Notes: a model not told the origin generated them from the sequence alone. Positions 1 through 8,550 are shown, numbered from the stretch's first letter. The stretch is DNA of 39,840 bases from DASPWV01 sp046727855 (GCA_046727855.1 JBKPDL010000136.1:1-39840); one strand, 5' to 3'. Numbers and translations: made by a program.

Positions 1-101
1 GTCCACTCCTGACGCGCGGTGTCAAAGAGGCGCAGCAATCCGACAGTTGCCTCAACGCCCAGACGTTCTCGGAGCGCAGGAGACACGTCCGATACCTCCA
101 T
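1..101 (-). CDS. N-terminal fragment of an unknown protein, cut by the window edge
   Basis: An open frame reads leftwards from an ATG at 101 to the window edge without a stop and gives 33 residues beginning MEVSDVSPALRERLG. A GA-rich Shine-Dalgarno (AGAAGGA) lies about 8 nt upstream of the ATG. The peptide is charged and helical, with an LRERLG..A...LL.L pattern of the kind seen at the start of small coiled-coil proteins. I do not recognise the family and assign no function. The start is supported by the ribosome binding site only. Confidence 0.5.
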   Translation of the reverse strand, partial: MEVSDVSPALRERLGVEATVGLLRLFDTARQEW

Positions 102-292
102 TGGAGCATTCCTTCTCTGACCTCAGGACGACGATGCCATCGTCGAATGCGAAAGGCAAGCGTTACGTTGCGGTCCGATCTCGGCTATCGGCTATCAGCT
201 CGCAGCCTTCAGCGTTTGGCTAAACCGCAGTACGCCGAAAGATGAAAGTTACCAGCTTCTCGCCGCGAACAAGTCGGCGTCCGCAAACGCGC

Positions 293-1036
293 TCAATTTT
301 CTATCTGCTTTTCAACTGTGCCCTTTCGCTGCAGCCGCGCGGCGACCAGCCAGCAGAGAATGGCCCACGCGCCGCCGACGCACCAACCGGCGAGAACGTC
401 GGTGGGCCAATGGACGCCGAGATACACGCGACTGAGCCCGACAAGAATCGTGAGCGTGATCGCGACACCGAGGAAATACATCCTTGCCGCACGCGGTCGC
501 TCCACGCGCGCCAGGAGCGCGCCGAGCGTCAGATACGTCACCGCTGACAGCGTGGCATGACCGCTCGGAAAACTGTTGGTGAACACCTGGACGGCATGCG
601 GCACCACATCCGGGCGGGATCGCTCGAATACGCCTTTTAACAGTCTGACGAGCAGCATACCGCCCCCGACCGACACAGCCACGAGAGCGGCGGCGCCTTC
701 TGCGCTCGACATCAACAGAAAGCCGATGACGGTCAGCGAGACGAGCACCAGCACGGTCGCGCTGCCAAGGCTCGTGATGTCGCGGACCGCTTCCTCGAAC
801 CACTCGGGCCCAATCGGATCGCTCGGATCGTCGGCGCTGCGCATCGCCATCAGCACCGCATCGTCGAAGGCGCGCGTTTGGCCCTCGCCAACCTCGTCGG
901 CAATGTTCGCGAAGCCGAGGAGCATCACCGCGAGCACGAGAAAAATGGCGAGCGTCTCGATTTCAATCAGCCGAGCCGCGCCGAAGATCTTTCGCGCCTT
1001 GGCGGCGAGGCTCGAGATTCGCGACGCGGCAGGCAT
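293..1036 (-). CDS. PAP2-family membrane phosphatase
   Basis: A 247-aa integral membrane protein of the type 2 phosphatidic acid phosphatase family, which removes phosphate from lipid phosphates or diphosphates such as phosphatidate or undecaprenyl diphosphate at the membrane. The three family signatures are present in order: K-x6-RP (KGVFERSRP), PSGH (in SFPSGHATLS) and SR-x5-H-x3-D (SRVYLGVHWPTD). These supply the phosphate-binding residues and catalytic histidines. Several hydrophobic segments, the first near residues 25-45, fit the usual five- or six-helix topology. The ATG at 1036 has no obvious Shine-Dalgarno. It is divergent from the ADOP permease gene across a 145-nt gap. The substrate cannot be told from sequence; cell-wall lipid carrier recycling is one possibility. 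Confidence 0.93.
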   Translation of the reverse strand: MPAASRISSLAAKARKIFGAARLIEIETLAIFLVLAVMLLGFANIADEVGEGQTRAFDDAVLMAMRSADDPSDPIGPEWFEEAVRDITSLGSATVLVLVSLTVIGFLLMSSAEGAAALVAVSVGGGMLLVRLLKGVFERSRPDVVPHAVQVFTNSFPSGHATLSAVTYLTLGALLARVERPRAARMYFLGVAITLTILVGLSRVYLGVHWPTDVLAGWCVGGAWAILCWLVAARLQRKGTVEKQIEN

Positions 1037-1113
1037 GAGGCTATTATCCCGGACGGATCGCGGCCGTGCGCCTGGCCATCGCGCGCGTGTGAACCCGCTG
1101 GGCCGAGAGCGGC

Positions 1114-1147
1114 TAATATGCGGCGAACGTTGCCCAACCGTTCGCCG
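1114..1147 (+). promoter_or_regulatory. -10-like box and inverted repeat before the ADOP gene
   Basis: TAATAT at 1114-1119 resembles a weak -10 box. It is followed immediately by a nearly perfect inverted repeat: arms CGGCGAACG (1121-1129) and CGTTCGCCG (1139-1147), with the intervening bases continuing the symmetry (GTTG..CAAC) apart from one unpaired base. It lies 34 nt before the start at 1182. It could be a 5'-leader hairpin or an operator for a dimeric repressor. The promoter assignment is a guess; the symmetry is directly visible. Confidence 0.35.
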
Positions 1148-1181
1148 TCACGTTGCGTCTCATAGCAGACGAGGAGACCTC

Positions 1182-3746
1182 ATGCTGCAGGACTTGCGTT
1201 ACGCCGCCCGCGTTCTTCTGCAAGGCAAAGCCTGGAGCGCGATGGTGGTGCTCTCGCTCGCGCTCGGGATTGGCGCGAACACCGCCCTGTTCAGCGCCAC
1301 CAACGGACTCCTGCTGCGTAAACTGCCGGTCGAGGATCCCGATTCGCTCGTGCGCCTGCGCCACATTGGCCGCAATCGCATGGCCAACAACGTCAGCGAG
1401 TACGGCGGTATCGCCCGGCCACCGGGCGTGGAGGCCGCGGGTTCGACGGTGTCGTATCCCGTCTATCAACAGCTCCGCAGCGCGAACAAAACAATGACCG
1501 ACCTCGCCGCCGGCGCCCCGCTCGGCTCGGTCAACGTCGTCGTCGACGGGCACGCGGAGATCGCCACCGCGTATCAGGCCTCCGGTAACTATCAGCCGCT
1601 GCTCGGCGTGAAAGCCATCCGCGGCAGGACGCTGCTGCCTGAAGATGATCAGGCGAACGCGCCGCCGGTGATGACGATCAGCGCGCAGTACTGGAACCGC
1701 CGCTTCGGCAACGACCCGGCGATCATCGGCAAAGCGGTGCGCGCCAACAACCTGCTCGTCACGATTGTCGGCGTTCTGTCGCCTCAATTCACGGGCGTGC
1801 AACGCGTCATCGCTGAGGCGCCGGACTTGACGCTGCCCCTTGCACTCGATCCGCAGCTGAATCCGACCGCGGCCGGGCCGCCCAATTCGCCGCCGCGACT
1901 GAGCCAGCCCACTTACTACTGGTTGCAGGTGATCGGACGTCTAAAGCCGGGCGCCACGATCGACCAAGTCACCGGCAATCTCGAGGGCGTATTTCAACAA
2001 GCCGCGCGCGAAGGTATGGCGACTTACCTTGCGTCGTTGCCGCCGGCCGAGCGCGAATCATCGTCGAATCGCAATCGCACCGAGGTGTCGCGTCTTCAGG
2101 CGAGCTGGGCCGCGCAAGGCGTATACGACAACGATCCGGCAGCGCTTCGCTCCGTCACGATCATCAGCGTCGTCGTCGGTCTGATTCTGTTGCTTGTGTG
2201 CGCCAACATCGCGAATCTGCTTCTCTCTCGCGCGGCGGCGCGTCAGAGGGAGATTGCGGTTCGCCTATCGATCGGCGCCACGCGTATGCGCTTGGTGCGT
2301 CAGCTGCTCACCGAAAGTGTGATGCTGGCGTTTGCCGGCGGGCTGCTCGGATTGCTCGTCGCTTACTGGGGACGTCAGTTGTTGCCGACGCAAGTCGGAC
2401 GCGCACCGCTCGACTGGCGGGTGCTGCTGTTTGTGTCAGTGGTTGCGCTCTTTACCGGCATCCTGTTTGGACTGGCGCCCGCGCTGCGCGTCACAGGCAC
2501 GACGGCAGGCGAGGCGTTGAAGGACACGAGTCGCAGCGTGAGCCGCTCGCGGACGCTGCTCAACAAAGCGTTGCTCGTGGTGCAAGTCGCAATCTCACTC
2601 GTGCTGCTGGTCGGTGCCGGACTGTTTCTCCGGACTGTCGAGAACCTTCGCCGCGTCGACGTTGGCTTCAACCCGAACAACCTCGTGCTCTTTCGCCTGA
2701 ATCCGCAACTGAATGGTTACGATGCGACACGGATCGCCTCCCTCTATGACCAGCTGACCCAGCGCATCATGCAAGTTCCAGGCGTACGATCGGTCACGCT
2801 CTCTAACCCGCTGATGCTGACCGGCAGCGTCAACAGCACCACCTTCCTCGTGCAGGGGCGGCAATACGATCTGGCCGCGCTCAACAACGCGCGCGATCGC
2901 GAGGGGGCCAGCATCAATCGCGCTCGCGTCGCGCCCAACTTCTTCGCAACGATGGAAATTGCGCTGACGCGCGGGCGCGCGTTCAGCGAACGCGACAACC
3001 TGCCGGCGCCGAAAGTTGCCATCATCAACGAAGCAGCGGTGCGTAAGTTTTTCCCCAACGAAGATCCGCTCGGCAAGCGGTTCGGTAACACGCTGGAAAC
3101 GAGCAATCAGATCGAAATTGTCGGCGTGGTGAAAGACATCATGTACAACGCGCTGCGGGAGCCGCCGCCCGCGACGATGTATGTGCCGTACGTGCAGAGC
3201 CCGGTCGGGGCGATGGCGTACATCATCCGGACCGCGAGTGACCCCTCGCTCGCGATGGCATCGATTCGCGAAGCGGTGCGTCAGGTCGACGACAACGTGC
3301 CGATCATGGACATGTCGACACAGAGCGATCAGATCGAGCGCCGCTTTGCGCAGGAGCGGGTGTTCGCAAAAGCGTACGGGCTTTTCGGCGGACTCGCCGT
3401 ACTGGTCGCCTCGATCGGTCTATTCGGATTGATGTCGTACAACGTCACGCGCCGCACCAATGAGATCGGCATCCGCATGGCGCTGGGGGCGCAGCGTCAA
3501 AGCGTGCTGCACATGGTGATGCGCGAATCGATGATTCTGGTCGGCATCGGCGTGGTGATCGGCGTGACCGCGGCGCTGGCGTCAGGACGCTTCGTGGCGT
3601 CGCTGCTCTTCGGCTTGACGCCGAGCGACGCCACGACGAGCGCGCTTGCGATTACGCTCATGCTCTGCGTCTCCGCCTTCGCGGGCTATCTCCCCGCACG
3701 TCGCGCTGCGCGGCTCGATCCGATGACGGCGCTGCGGCACGATTAG
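1182..3746 (+). CDS. ADOP-class orphan permease (two MacB-PCD/FtsX modules)
   Basis: An 854-aa permease of the MacB/FtsX superfamily with the duplicated architecture of the 'acidobacterial duplicated orphan permease' class. Each half has a transmembrane helix, a periplasmic MacB-like core domain and a three-helix FtsX module. The first helix is near residues 18-42 (LGIGANTALFS is the usual motif). FtsX module 1 is around residues 325-410 (EIAVRLSIGATR), the second half begins near residue 455 (LLVVQVAISLVLLVGAGLF), and FtsX module 2 is around 735-850 (EIGIRMALGA). The start is ATG 1182, preceded by GAGGAGA at 1171-1177. The frame stays open upstream to 576 but there it is antisense to the phosphatase gene, so the longer version is rejected. 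No ABC ATPase lies beside it, hence 'orphan'. Substrate unknown; export of lipids, peptides or antimicrobials is inferred from MacB. Confidence 0.95.
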   Translation: MLQDLRYAARVLLQGKAWSAMVVLSLALGIGANTALFSATNGLLLRKLPVEDPDSLVRLRHIGRNRMANNVSEYGGIARPPGVEAAGSTVSYPVYQQLRSANKTMTDLAAGAPLGSVNVVVDGHAEIATAYQASGNYQPLLGVKAIRGRTLLPEDDQANAPPVMTISAQYWNRRFGNDPAIIGKAVRANNLLVTIVGVLSPQFTGVQRVIAEAPDLTLPLALDPQLNPTAAGPPNSPPRLSQPTYYWLQVIGRLKPGATIDQVTGNLEGVFQQAAREGMATYLASLPPAERESSSNRNRTEVSRLQASWAAQGVYDNDPAALRSVTIISVVVGLILLLVCANIANLLLSRAAARQREIAVRLSIGATRMRLVRQLLTESVMLAFAGGLLGLLVAYWGRQLLPTQVGRAPLDWRVLLFVSVVALFTGILFGLAPALRVTGTTAGEALKDTSRSVSRSRTLLNKALLVVQVAISLVLLVGAGLFLRTVENLRRVDVGFNPNNLVLFRLNPQLNGYDATRIASLYDQLTQRIMQVPGVRSVTLSNPLMLTGSVNSTTFLVQGRQYDLAALNNARDREGASINRARVAPNFFATMEIALTRGRAFSERDNLPAPKVAIINEAAVRKFFPNEDPLGKRFGNTLETSNQIEIVGVVKDIMYNALREPPPATMYVPYVQSPVGAMAYIIRTASDPSLAMASIREAVRQVDDNVPIMDMSTQSDQIERRFAQERVFAKAYGLFGGLAVLVASIGLFGLMSYNVTRRTNEIGIRMALGAQRQSVLHMVMRESMILVGIGVVIGVTAALASGRFVASLLFGLTPSDATTSALAITLMLCVSAFAGYLPARRAARLDPMTALRHD

Positions 3747-3796
3747 GACTCTGGGATCGCCTCACGTTCGCTTGGTGGTAGGACCCGTCGGGTGGG

Positions 3797-3811
3797 ACCG
3801 CCTTCGGCGGT
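3797..3811. terminator. GC-rich hairpin after the ADOP gene
   Basis: ACCGCC-TTC-GGCGGT forms a six-base-pair stem with a three-base loop, 50 nt after the ADOP stop and 69 nt beyond the convergent DUF4440 stop. There is no U-run, so it is not a classical intrinsic terminator. The position between convergent genes fits a weak bidirectional terminator or mRNA 3'-end stabiliser. Confidence 0.35.
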
Positions 3812-3880
3812 GTGACCGGCGGCGCGAAGCAAATAGCGATTGTACGAGCCGCGCGAATCTGATTGTCGCTGCTCCGTCAC

Positions 3881-4357
3881 CTATTTCGTCGTGGCTGGCA
3901 TACTTGTGGACCAGATGTCGCGGTGCAGCATCCACTGCCCACTCACGCGCTTCCAGACGACGCAGTACTTTCCACGGTCGGCAACTTTGCCGTCTTTCGC
4001 TTTCATCGCGTAGTCGCCCACCTCGTACGCCAAATCGCCCGCCGATTCCACTTCGCTTGTGGTGAGCTCCATACTCGCGATCCCTGACGCGAGCACGTTC
4101 TGCCACATCTTCTGTATGGCGGCCCGACCCTTGACAGCGTCGGCGTTCGGTGGAAACGCAACCGCATCCGAGGAATAGACCGAGGCGATGGTCGCCGCAT
4201 CGCCTTTGGCTGCAGCGTCCATAAACTTCTTGTTTGCCGCCTCGATCGCGGCGCGCACGTTTGGGTCGGGTCCGCGGCCCTGAGACGTCGCGGTCGCGAC
4301 CATCATAGACACCATAGCCGTCATTGCCAGCGCTGCCAGTGCGGGGGATCTGGTCAT
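3881..4357 (-). CDS. Exported DUF4440 / SnoaL-like (NTF2 fold) protein
   Basis: A 158-aa protein with an N-terminal signal peptide (hydrophobic residues 5-25, cleavage likely near ATATSQG) followed by one cone-shaped NTF2-like domain of the DUF4440/SgcJ type. Typical elements are an initial helix ending in MDAAAKGDAATIASVYSSDAVAFPPN, a KGRAAIQKMWQ helix, and the C-terminal strands with WKRVSGQWMLHRDIW. Members bind small ligands or act as minor isomerases or hydrolases, but most have no known role. The start at ATG 4357 has a good Shine-Dalgarno (AAGGAG). It is divergent from the SoxC-like operon with a 73-nt gap, so the two may share regulatory DNA. The exact activity cannot be predicted. 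Confidence 0.85.
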   Translation of the reverse strand: MTRSPALAALAMTAMVSMMVATATSQGRGPDPNVRAAIEAANKKFMDAAAKGDAATIASVYSSDAVAFPPNADAVKGRAAIQKMWQNVLASGIASMELTTSEVESAGDLAYEVGDYAMKAKDGKVADRGKYCVVWKRVSGQWMLHRDIWSTSMPATTK

Positions 4358-4430
4358 GGATTCTCCTTCTGCGCGGATCCTAGCGCACGTTGTGGTAGGC
4401 TCGCTCGATCTTCAGACCGGAGCAATGTTG

Positions 4431-5672
4431 ATGAAGAAAGTCTCTCGTCGCCACGCGCTGATCGCCGGCACTGCGGGCGTTGTCGGCGCCGGACTGGCAC
4501 CCATTGCGGGCCAAAGCGCCGACCAGGCCGCGCGCGCGAAGGTGCCGGCCGATCCGACCAAGGTCCAGGGCAAACAGGCGTCGGATGTCGGCACGCGCTC
4601 GCCGTTTGAACAGCCCAAACGCGTGTCGTTCAGCGAGCGGCGCACCTCGTCGCTCACGCCGCTGCAGGATCTCGACGGCATCATCACGCCCGCGGATTTG
4701 CACTTTGAGCGACATCACGGAGGTGTGCCGACGATCGATCCCAAAACCTATACCTTGCTGATTCACGGTCTGGTCGAGCGGCCGCTGGTCTTCACGCTCG
4801 ACGATCTGAAGCGTTTTCCCGGACGCTCCCTGATTCGCTTCATCGAGTGCTCCGGCAATGGCGGACGCACGTATCGACGCGAAGGGATTCCTGGCGATCT
4901 CACGCCGCAGCAGCTCGATGGCCTCACGAGCACGAGTGAGTGGACCGGCGTACTAGTCGCGACGCTCTTTCGCGAAGCCGGCGTGTCACCGAAAGCACAG
5001 TGGTTTCTCGCCGAAGGCATGGATGCGGCGGTGATGACGCGCAGCATCCCGGTCGAGAAAGGGATGGACGATGCGCTGATTGCGTACGCGCAGAACGGCG
5101 AGGCGCTGCGGCCAGAGCAGGGATATCCCGTGCGGTTGTTGCTGCCCGGATACGAAGGTAACGCGAGCGTGAAATGGCTGCGTCGAATCGAGCTTGCCGA
5201 CCAGCCGTTCATGACGCGAGAGGAAACAGCCAAGTACACCGATCCGCTGCCCGATGGGACGTCGCGGATCTTCAGTCTGGTGATGGACGCGAAGTCGCTG
5301 ATCACCGAGCCTGCCTATCCGGATAAGTTGACCGGTCCCGGATGGTGGGAAATTCGCGGCCTGGCGTGGAGCGGGCGCGGCCGCATCACGCGCGTCGACG
5401 TCAGTGCCGACGGCGGAAAGACGTGGCACGCGGCGACGCTCGACGAGCCGGTGCTGTCGAAGTGTCACACGCGCTTCCGTTATCCGTGGAAGTGGGATGG
5501 CACCGCGGCGACGCTCATGAGCCGCGCGACCGACGAAACAGGCTACGTGCAGCCGACGCTCGAGGTATTGATGAAGGCGCGCGGCCCCGCGACGCAGTAT
5601 CACTACAACCAGATGCGCGCGTGGCGCGTGACGGCGGATGGCGCCGTGACGTTTGCGGGAGCGGGTGTATGA
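4431..5672 (+). CDS. soxC: SoxC-like molybdopterin sulfite dehydrogenase, Tat-exported
   Basis: A 413-aa sulfite oxidase-family molybdoenzyme. The N-terminus carries a twin-arginine signal (SRRHALIAGTAGVVGAG), so the cofactor-loaded enzyme is expected in the periplasm. The oxidoreductase molybdopterin domain spans roughly residues 80-270, with the Mo-ligating cysteine in IECSGNGG (Cys140). The C-terminal Mo-co dimerisation domain (about 290-400) includes SADGGKTWHAA and the MRAWRVTADG end typical of SoxC. In sulfur oxidisers SoxC pairs with a c-type cytochrome SoxD and oxidises carrier-bound sulfane sulfur or sulfite. The next gene is such a cytochrome and overlaps by 4 nt. ATG 4431 is preferred to ATG 4425 because GGAG lies about 8 nt before it. 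No soxXYZAB genes are in the window, so a plain sulfite dehydrogenase role is equally possible. Confidence 0.85.
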   Translation: MKKVSRRHALIAGTAGVVGAGLAPIAGQSADQAARAKVPADPTKVQGKQASDVGTRSPFEQPKRVSFSERRTSSLTPLQDLDGIITPADLHFERHHGGVPTIDPKTYTLLIHGLVERPLVFTLDDLKRFPGRSLIRFIECSGNGGRTYRREGIPGDLTPQQLDGLTSTSEWTGVLVATLFREAGVSPKAQWFLAEGMDAAVMTRSIPVEKGMDDALIAYAQNGEALRPEQGYPVRLLLPGYEGNASVKWLRRIELADQPFMTREETAKYTDPLPDGTSRIFSLVMDAKSLITEPAYPDKLTGPGWWEIRGLAWSGRGRITRVDVSADGGKTWHAATLDEPVLSKCHTRFRYPWKWDGTAATLMSRATDETGYVQPTLEVLMKARGPATQYHYNQMRAWRVTADGAVTFAGAGV

Positions 5673-6232
5673 GAGCAAGGGTGGTCGTGGCCGCGATCGT
5701 GATGTTGGCGGCCGCAGGGGCGGGCCTGAAGGCCCGCGGCTACATGTTGACCGCTGACGAACAGACAGGTAAGTCAGCTCCGCTCGGGATCGGTCGAGCG
5801 GCCAGTGCAGATGAGATCAGGAAAATCGATATCGATGTGATGCCCGACGGACGCGGGCTGCCGCCAGGCAAGGGCACCGTCGCAGAAGGCGCCGCGGTGT
5901 ATGCGGCGAAATGTCAGTCCTGCCACGGTGAGAAGGGACGAGGCAAGCCGTTCGATCAGCTCGTCGGCAAAGAACCGAACGTCAAGACCGTCGGCAACTA
6001 TTGGCCGTACGCCACTACGCTCTACGACTACACCTTCCGCGCGATGCCGTTCGCGCAGCCGGGCACGCTGACACCGGACGAAACGTATGCAGTTGTGGCG
6101 TATCTGCTGCACCTCAATGAGATCGTTCCTGAGAACTCCATCATGGATGCGAAGACGCTGCCGCAGGTGAAGATGCCGGCGCGGGATAAGTTCGTAAAGG
6201 ATGATCGAACGGGCGGCAAGGTCGTCAAGTAA
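5669..6232 (+). CDS. SoxD-like mono-haem cytochrome c
   Basis: A 187-aa exported class I cytochrome c. The first 24 residues form a signal peptide. The haem-binding motif is C82-Q-S-C85-H86, and the distal ligand is probably the Met in RAMPFAQPGTLTPDETYAVVAYLL, which has the usual C-terminal helix. The N-terminal stretch with GIGRAASADEIRKIDIDVMPDGRGLPPG is typical of the cytochrome partners of SoxC-like sulfite dehydrogenases. The start ATG overlaps the SoxC stop as ATGA, implying translational coupling and a 1:1 complex. It would take electrons from the molybdenum centre and pass them to the respiratory chain. A SoxD role is inferred from the gene pair and the domain. Confidence 0.85.
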   Translation: MRARVVVAAIVMLAAAGAGLKARGYMLTADEQTGKSAPLGIGRAASADEIRKIDIDVMPDGRGLPPGKGTVAEGAAVYAAKCQSCHGEKGRGKPFDQLVGKEPNVKTVGNYWPYATTLYDYTFRAMPFAQPGTLTPDETYAVVAYLLHLNEIVPENSIMDAKTLPQVKMPARDKFVKDDRTGGKVVK

Positions 6233-6248
6233 CCGCAGGAGACGAGCA

Positions 6249-6632
6249 ATGCGCCTCTGCTCAGCTGTCATCGTCTTAACGCTGTTTCTCGCGTCGTGTA
6301 TCGCGCGTGGATCCGTGATAAGCCCGGGCTCGAGACCTCCGAACACTGGCGGGACCATTTCGGGTCTTGTGCGCTCAGCAGGCGACAACGCTCCACTGTC
6401 GGGGCGCAAAGTCACCATCGTGAACCTCGAGACAGGCGAGAAGCTCGAAACATCCACGGCCGTGAACGGCGGCTACACGATCAAAGTGCCGCAGGGCAAC
6501 TATCGAGTGGAAGTGGAAGTGCGACAGGGCGAGGTGGTGACCGAGAAGCCGGACGACGTGCACATCTCGAAGAGCGATCTCGACGCGGGGCGCAATTTCA
6601 CAATTGCGGTGAAGCCTTCAGTTGATTCCTGA
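6249..6632 (+). CDS. Small lipoprotein with carboxypeptidase-regulatory-like (Ig-like) domain
   Basis: A 127-aa lipoprotein. The signal peptide ends in the lipobox L-A-S-C (Cys15), so it should be acylated and membrane anchored. After a Gly/Pro/Ser linker the protein has one beta-sandwich of the carboxypeptidase regulatory-like type (TISGLVRSAGDNAPLSGRKV then ETGEKLETSTAVNGGYTIKVPQGNYRVEVEV), a fold used for adhesion or as a structural module. It begins 16 nt after the cytochrome stop with a good AGGAG site, so it belongs to the same operon. It could tether or scaffold the SoxCD-like complex; this is inferred from position only. Confidence 0.75.
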   Translation: MRLCSAVIVLTLFLASCIARGSVISPGSRPPNTGGTISGLVRSAGDNAPLSGRKVTIVNLETGEKLETSTAVNGGYTIKVPQGNYRVEVEVRQGEVVTEKPDDVHISKSDLDAGRNFTIAVKPSVDS

Positions 6633-7141
6633 CGCGGTCGGGAATCAGCGACCAGATTCGGCGAGGACTGCAGGTTTTCCAAACACAGCGATACGAATGA
6701 AGAGTTTTCCGGAGGGCTGCACGGGCACAGCGCGCGAGCTTGACGGCTGAGCGCTGAACGCCGAACGCGAAACCGAGGCGAAGAAACCGCAATGGTTGGG
6801 CGACCACGGCGGTAGAACGCTCCGCAACCTGTTGGACAAGAGTCCCAGCTGCGCCAGTTGGCGCCAGCCTCTTCACTGGTCACGTTAGGTGTGTGCGATT
6901 CGCGGCGGGTAAGCCCCGCTAGGTCGTTGATGCACAGCATCAATCGTCGAGCAACCGGCACATCCACGAGTCGCTACACCGCGGTGGTCGCCGTACCTGT
7001 ACGTCGTCGGCTATAGCTCCTCTCCTTCCAGCGCGGCTCGAGCCGTGCCCACGAAGCGGCGCGGCAAACCGCGCCATCACCCGCGAATATGCTCCCCGCG
7101 CGGCGGTATGTCAATCCGGTTAACACCCGAGACGCGTTGGC
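6633..7141. other. 509-nt non-coding, hairpin-rich stretch
   Basis: No convincing coding frame exists here; all open frames are short and of biased composition. It holds three clear symmetric elements: TTGATGC-ACA-GCATCAA (6927-6943), the perfect palindrome CGGCTCGAGCCG (7034-7045) and GGCGCGG-CAAA-CCGCGCC (7058-7075). A GTTAGGT heptamer at 6884-6890 resembles an integron core site but has no partner. It may be decayed sequence or hold an unrecognised structured RNA. Confidence 0.5.
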
Positions 7142-7429
7142 TCATCTGACGACGCTCAGACGTTTGCCCGTATGACCCTGTGCGGCGCACCACGCGCGCC
7201 ATTCCTCGGACGATATCTTGCCAGCCAGCATCTTCTGCAACTCGACATGCACGTCGACGGTTGTGTCGCCGCGCGTCACGCGAACGCGAGCGCAATAGAG
7301 ATCGCCACGGTGAGGAGTTGCAGCGCGCGGTCGACGAGGCACGGGTGCAGCCGACGCATCTTTGATCGTTTGCAGCATCGCGCGACGTAGGAGCCATCCA
7401 GTGTTGTTGATGGCGCCGCTCGCTCTCAT
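7142..7429 (-). CDS. Hypothetical small protein, translationally coupled to the hydrolase gene
   Basis: A 95-aa frame whose ATG (7429) shares a base with the TGA of the upstream hydrolase (TGATG), the usual sign of coupled translation. The C-terminal half (CARVRVTRGDTTVDVHVELQ, then KISSEEWRAWCAAQG) looks like a compact alpha/beta fragment with plausible codon use; the N-terminal half is basic and less convincing. I do not recognise a family. The alternative is read-through remnant sequence after the hydrolase gene. Confidence 0.4.
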   Translation of the reverse strand: MRASGAINNTGWLLRRAMLQTIKDASAAPVPRRPRAATPHRGDLYCARVRVTRGDTTVDVHVELQKMLAGKISSEEWRAWCAAQGHTGKRLSVVR

Positions 7430-8550
7430 CAGTGACGCTGTGACGTCGTCTTCGCCTTCGATCGATCTTCGTACGGCCGCAAGTTCCACTCGAAGAACAC
7501 CCACGTACGATTCCACGAGTCGATCTGCTCCGGTGAGTCTTCGCGTTGCAGTGAGTCGCGATTCACACGGCGGCTGAAGGTGTGCCCGCCGCTCACCGGG
7601 CCTGGCGCGGGATCGACGTACACCTTCGTCTCGGCCAGATCCGGCTTACGCGAGCGCAGTGCGTCGACTATCTGCTGATCTTCGACGTAATCCACGTCCT
7701 CGTCGTTCGTGGCGACGTGCACCAGCAGCGGCACTTTCAGTCTGTCCACGGAATACAGCGGGGAGCGCTTGATGTATTCCTCGCGCTTCTCGAACGGCAG
7801 GCCAAGAATTCCTTTCTGGGTCGAGAAGTCGCGCTGATAGCCAGGACCTTTGTAGGAAAGACGAAACACGAGATTGGTGACGGGCACGATCGCGGCGCCT
7901 GCTTTGATTGGGTGCTGGTCCCGGAAGACGGAGAGCAGCGTGATGTAGCCGCCGTGACTCCATCCCATTATGCCGACCCGCTCGGGATCGACATGCGGCA
8001 GCGTCTTCAAATAGTCGTACGCGCTGATCACATCGTCCACTTCCTTGCCGCCGTAATCGATGGCGAGGTAGTGCTGCTCGCCGTAGCCGGTGCTGCCGCG
8101 ATATTCGGGCGCGATGATCACATAGCCGCGCGCGACGGCTTCCTTGACGAACGGGAAATACGGCGCCAGTGTCCAGTTGCTGTGCACGCCGCCGTGCACC
8201 CAGATCATCGCTGCGTGTCCTTTCGCGCCGCGCTTGTCGAGCGGCTGAAAGAGATATGCAGGGATGTCCATGTCGCCGACGCTGCTGCGGTAGGTGACCT
8301 TGGTACAGTCCATCACGCCTTTGCAGAGCGCCGGATAGCGCGCGTCTTCCTTCGCCTTCTCGTCGATCTGCCGCTTGAAGTCGGGACGCGAGTGGTCCTC
8401 GTGTTTGTTGCTCACATACAACTGGCGTGCGCGTTGCTCATCGATGGGGCCTTGCACGGGACGCTGTTCCGCCGCCGTTACCCATACGGCCGACGGTGCC
8501 GCAAACAGGCTGGCGGCGATGGCAAACAAGGTGATGCGTCTGAGAGTCAT
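7429..8550 (-). CDS. Exported alpha/beta hydrolase, prolyl-oligopeptidase (S9)-like
   Basis: A 373-aa secreted serine hydrolase. Residues 1-27 are a signal peptide (ending VTAAEQ). The alpha/beta-hydrolase domain starts with the oxyanion strand MIWVHGGVHS (about 115-124). The nucleophile is Ser198 in GWSHGG, the acid is Asp283 or Asp285 in ATNDEDVDY, and the histidine is His323 in GGHTFSRR. It lacks the beta-propeller of full S9 peptidases, so it is a compact dienelactone-hydrolase/acylpeptidase-like enzyme acting on short peptides or esters in the periplasm. The start at ATG 8550 has GGAG 8-10 nt upstream and gives a clean signal peptide; a longer frame to 8652 would translate through the 23-bp hairpin and is rejected. 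Confidence 0.85.
   Translation of the reverse strand: MTLRRITLFAIAASLFAAPSAVWVTAAEQRPVQGPIDEQRARQLYVSNKHEDHSRPDFKRQIDEKAKEDARYPALCKGVMDCTKVTYRSSVGDMDIPAYLFQPLDKRGAKGHAAMIWVHGGVHSNWTLAPYFPFVKEAVARGYVIIAPEYRGSTGYGEQHYLAIDYGGKEVDDVISAYDYLKTLPHVDPERVGIMGWSHGGYITLLSVFRDQHPIKAGAAIVPVTNLVFRLSYKGPGYQRDFSTQKGILGLPFEKREEYIKRSPLYSVDRLKVPLLVHVATNDEDVDYVEDQQIVDALRSRKPDLAETKVYVDPAPGPVSGGHTFSRRVNRDSLQREDSPEQIDSWNRTWVFFEWNLRPYEDRSKAKTTSQRH

Noticed and set aside
576..1181. N-terminal extension of the ADOP permease by 202 residues
   Set aside because: The extension is antisense to the PAP2 gene and of low-complexity Ser/Thr/Arg composition; ATG 1182 has a strong Shine-Dalgarno and the family's usual start.
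5342..5668. N-terminal extension of the cytochrome c gene into the SoxC gene
   Set aside because: It overlaps the SoxC coding region in another frame; the ATG at 5669 directly precedes a signal peptide and overlaps the SoxC stop.
6598..6876. 92-codon minus-strand frame in the non-coding block
   Set aside because: Overlaps the lipoprotein end, has no ribosome site and shows no domain-like pattern.
6884..6890. Integron attC core site (GTTAGGT)
   Set aside because: No matching RYYYAAC partner at a suitable distance, no second pair of inner boxes and no integrase; the heptamer alone is common by chance.
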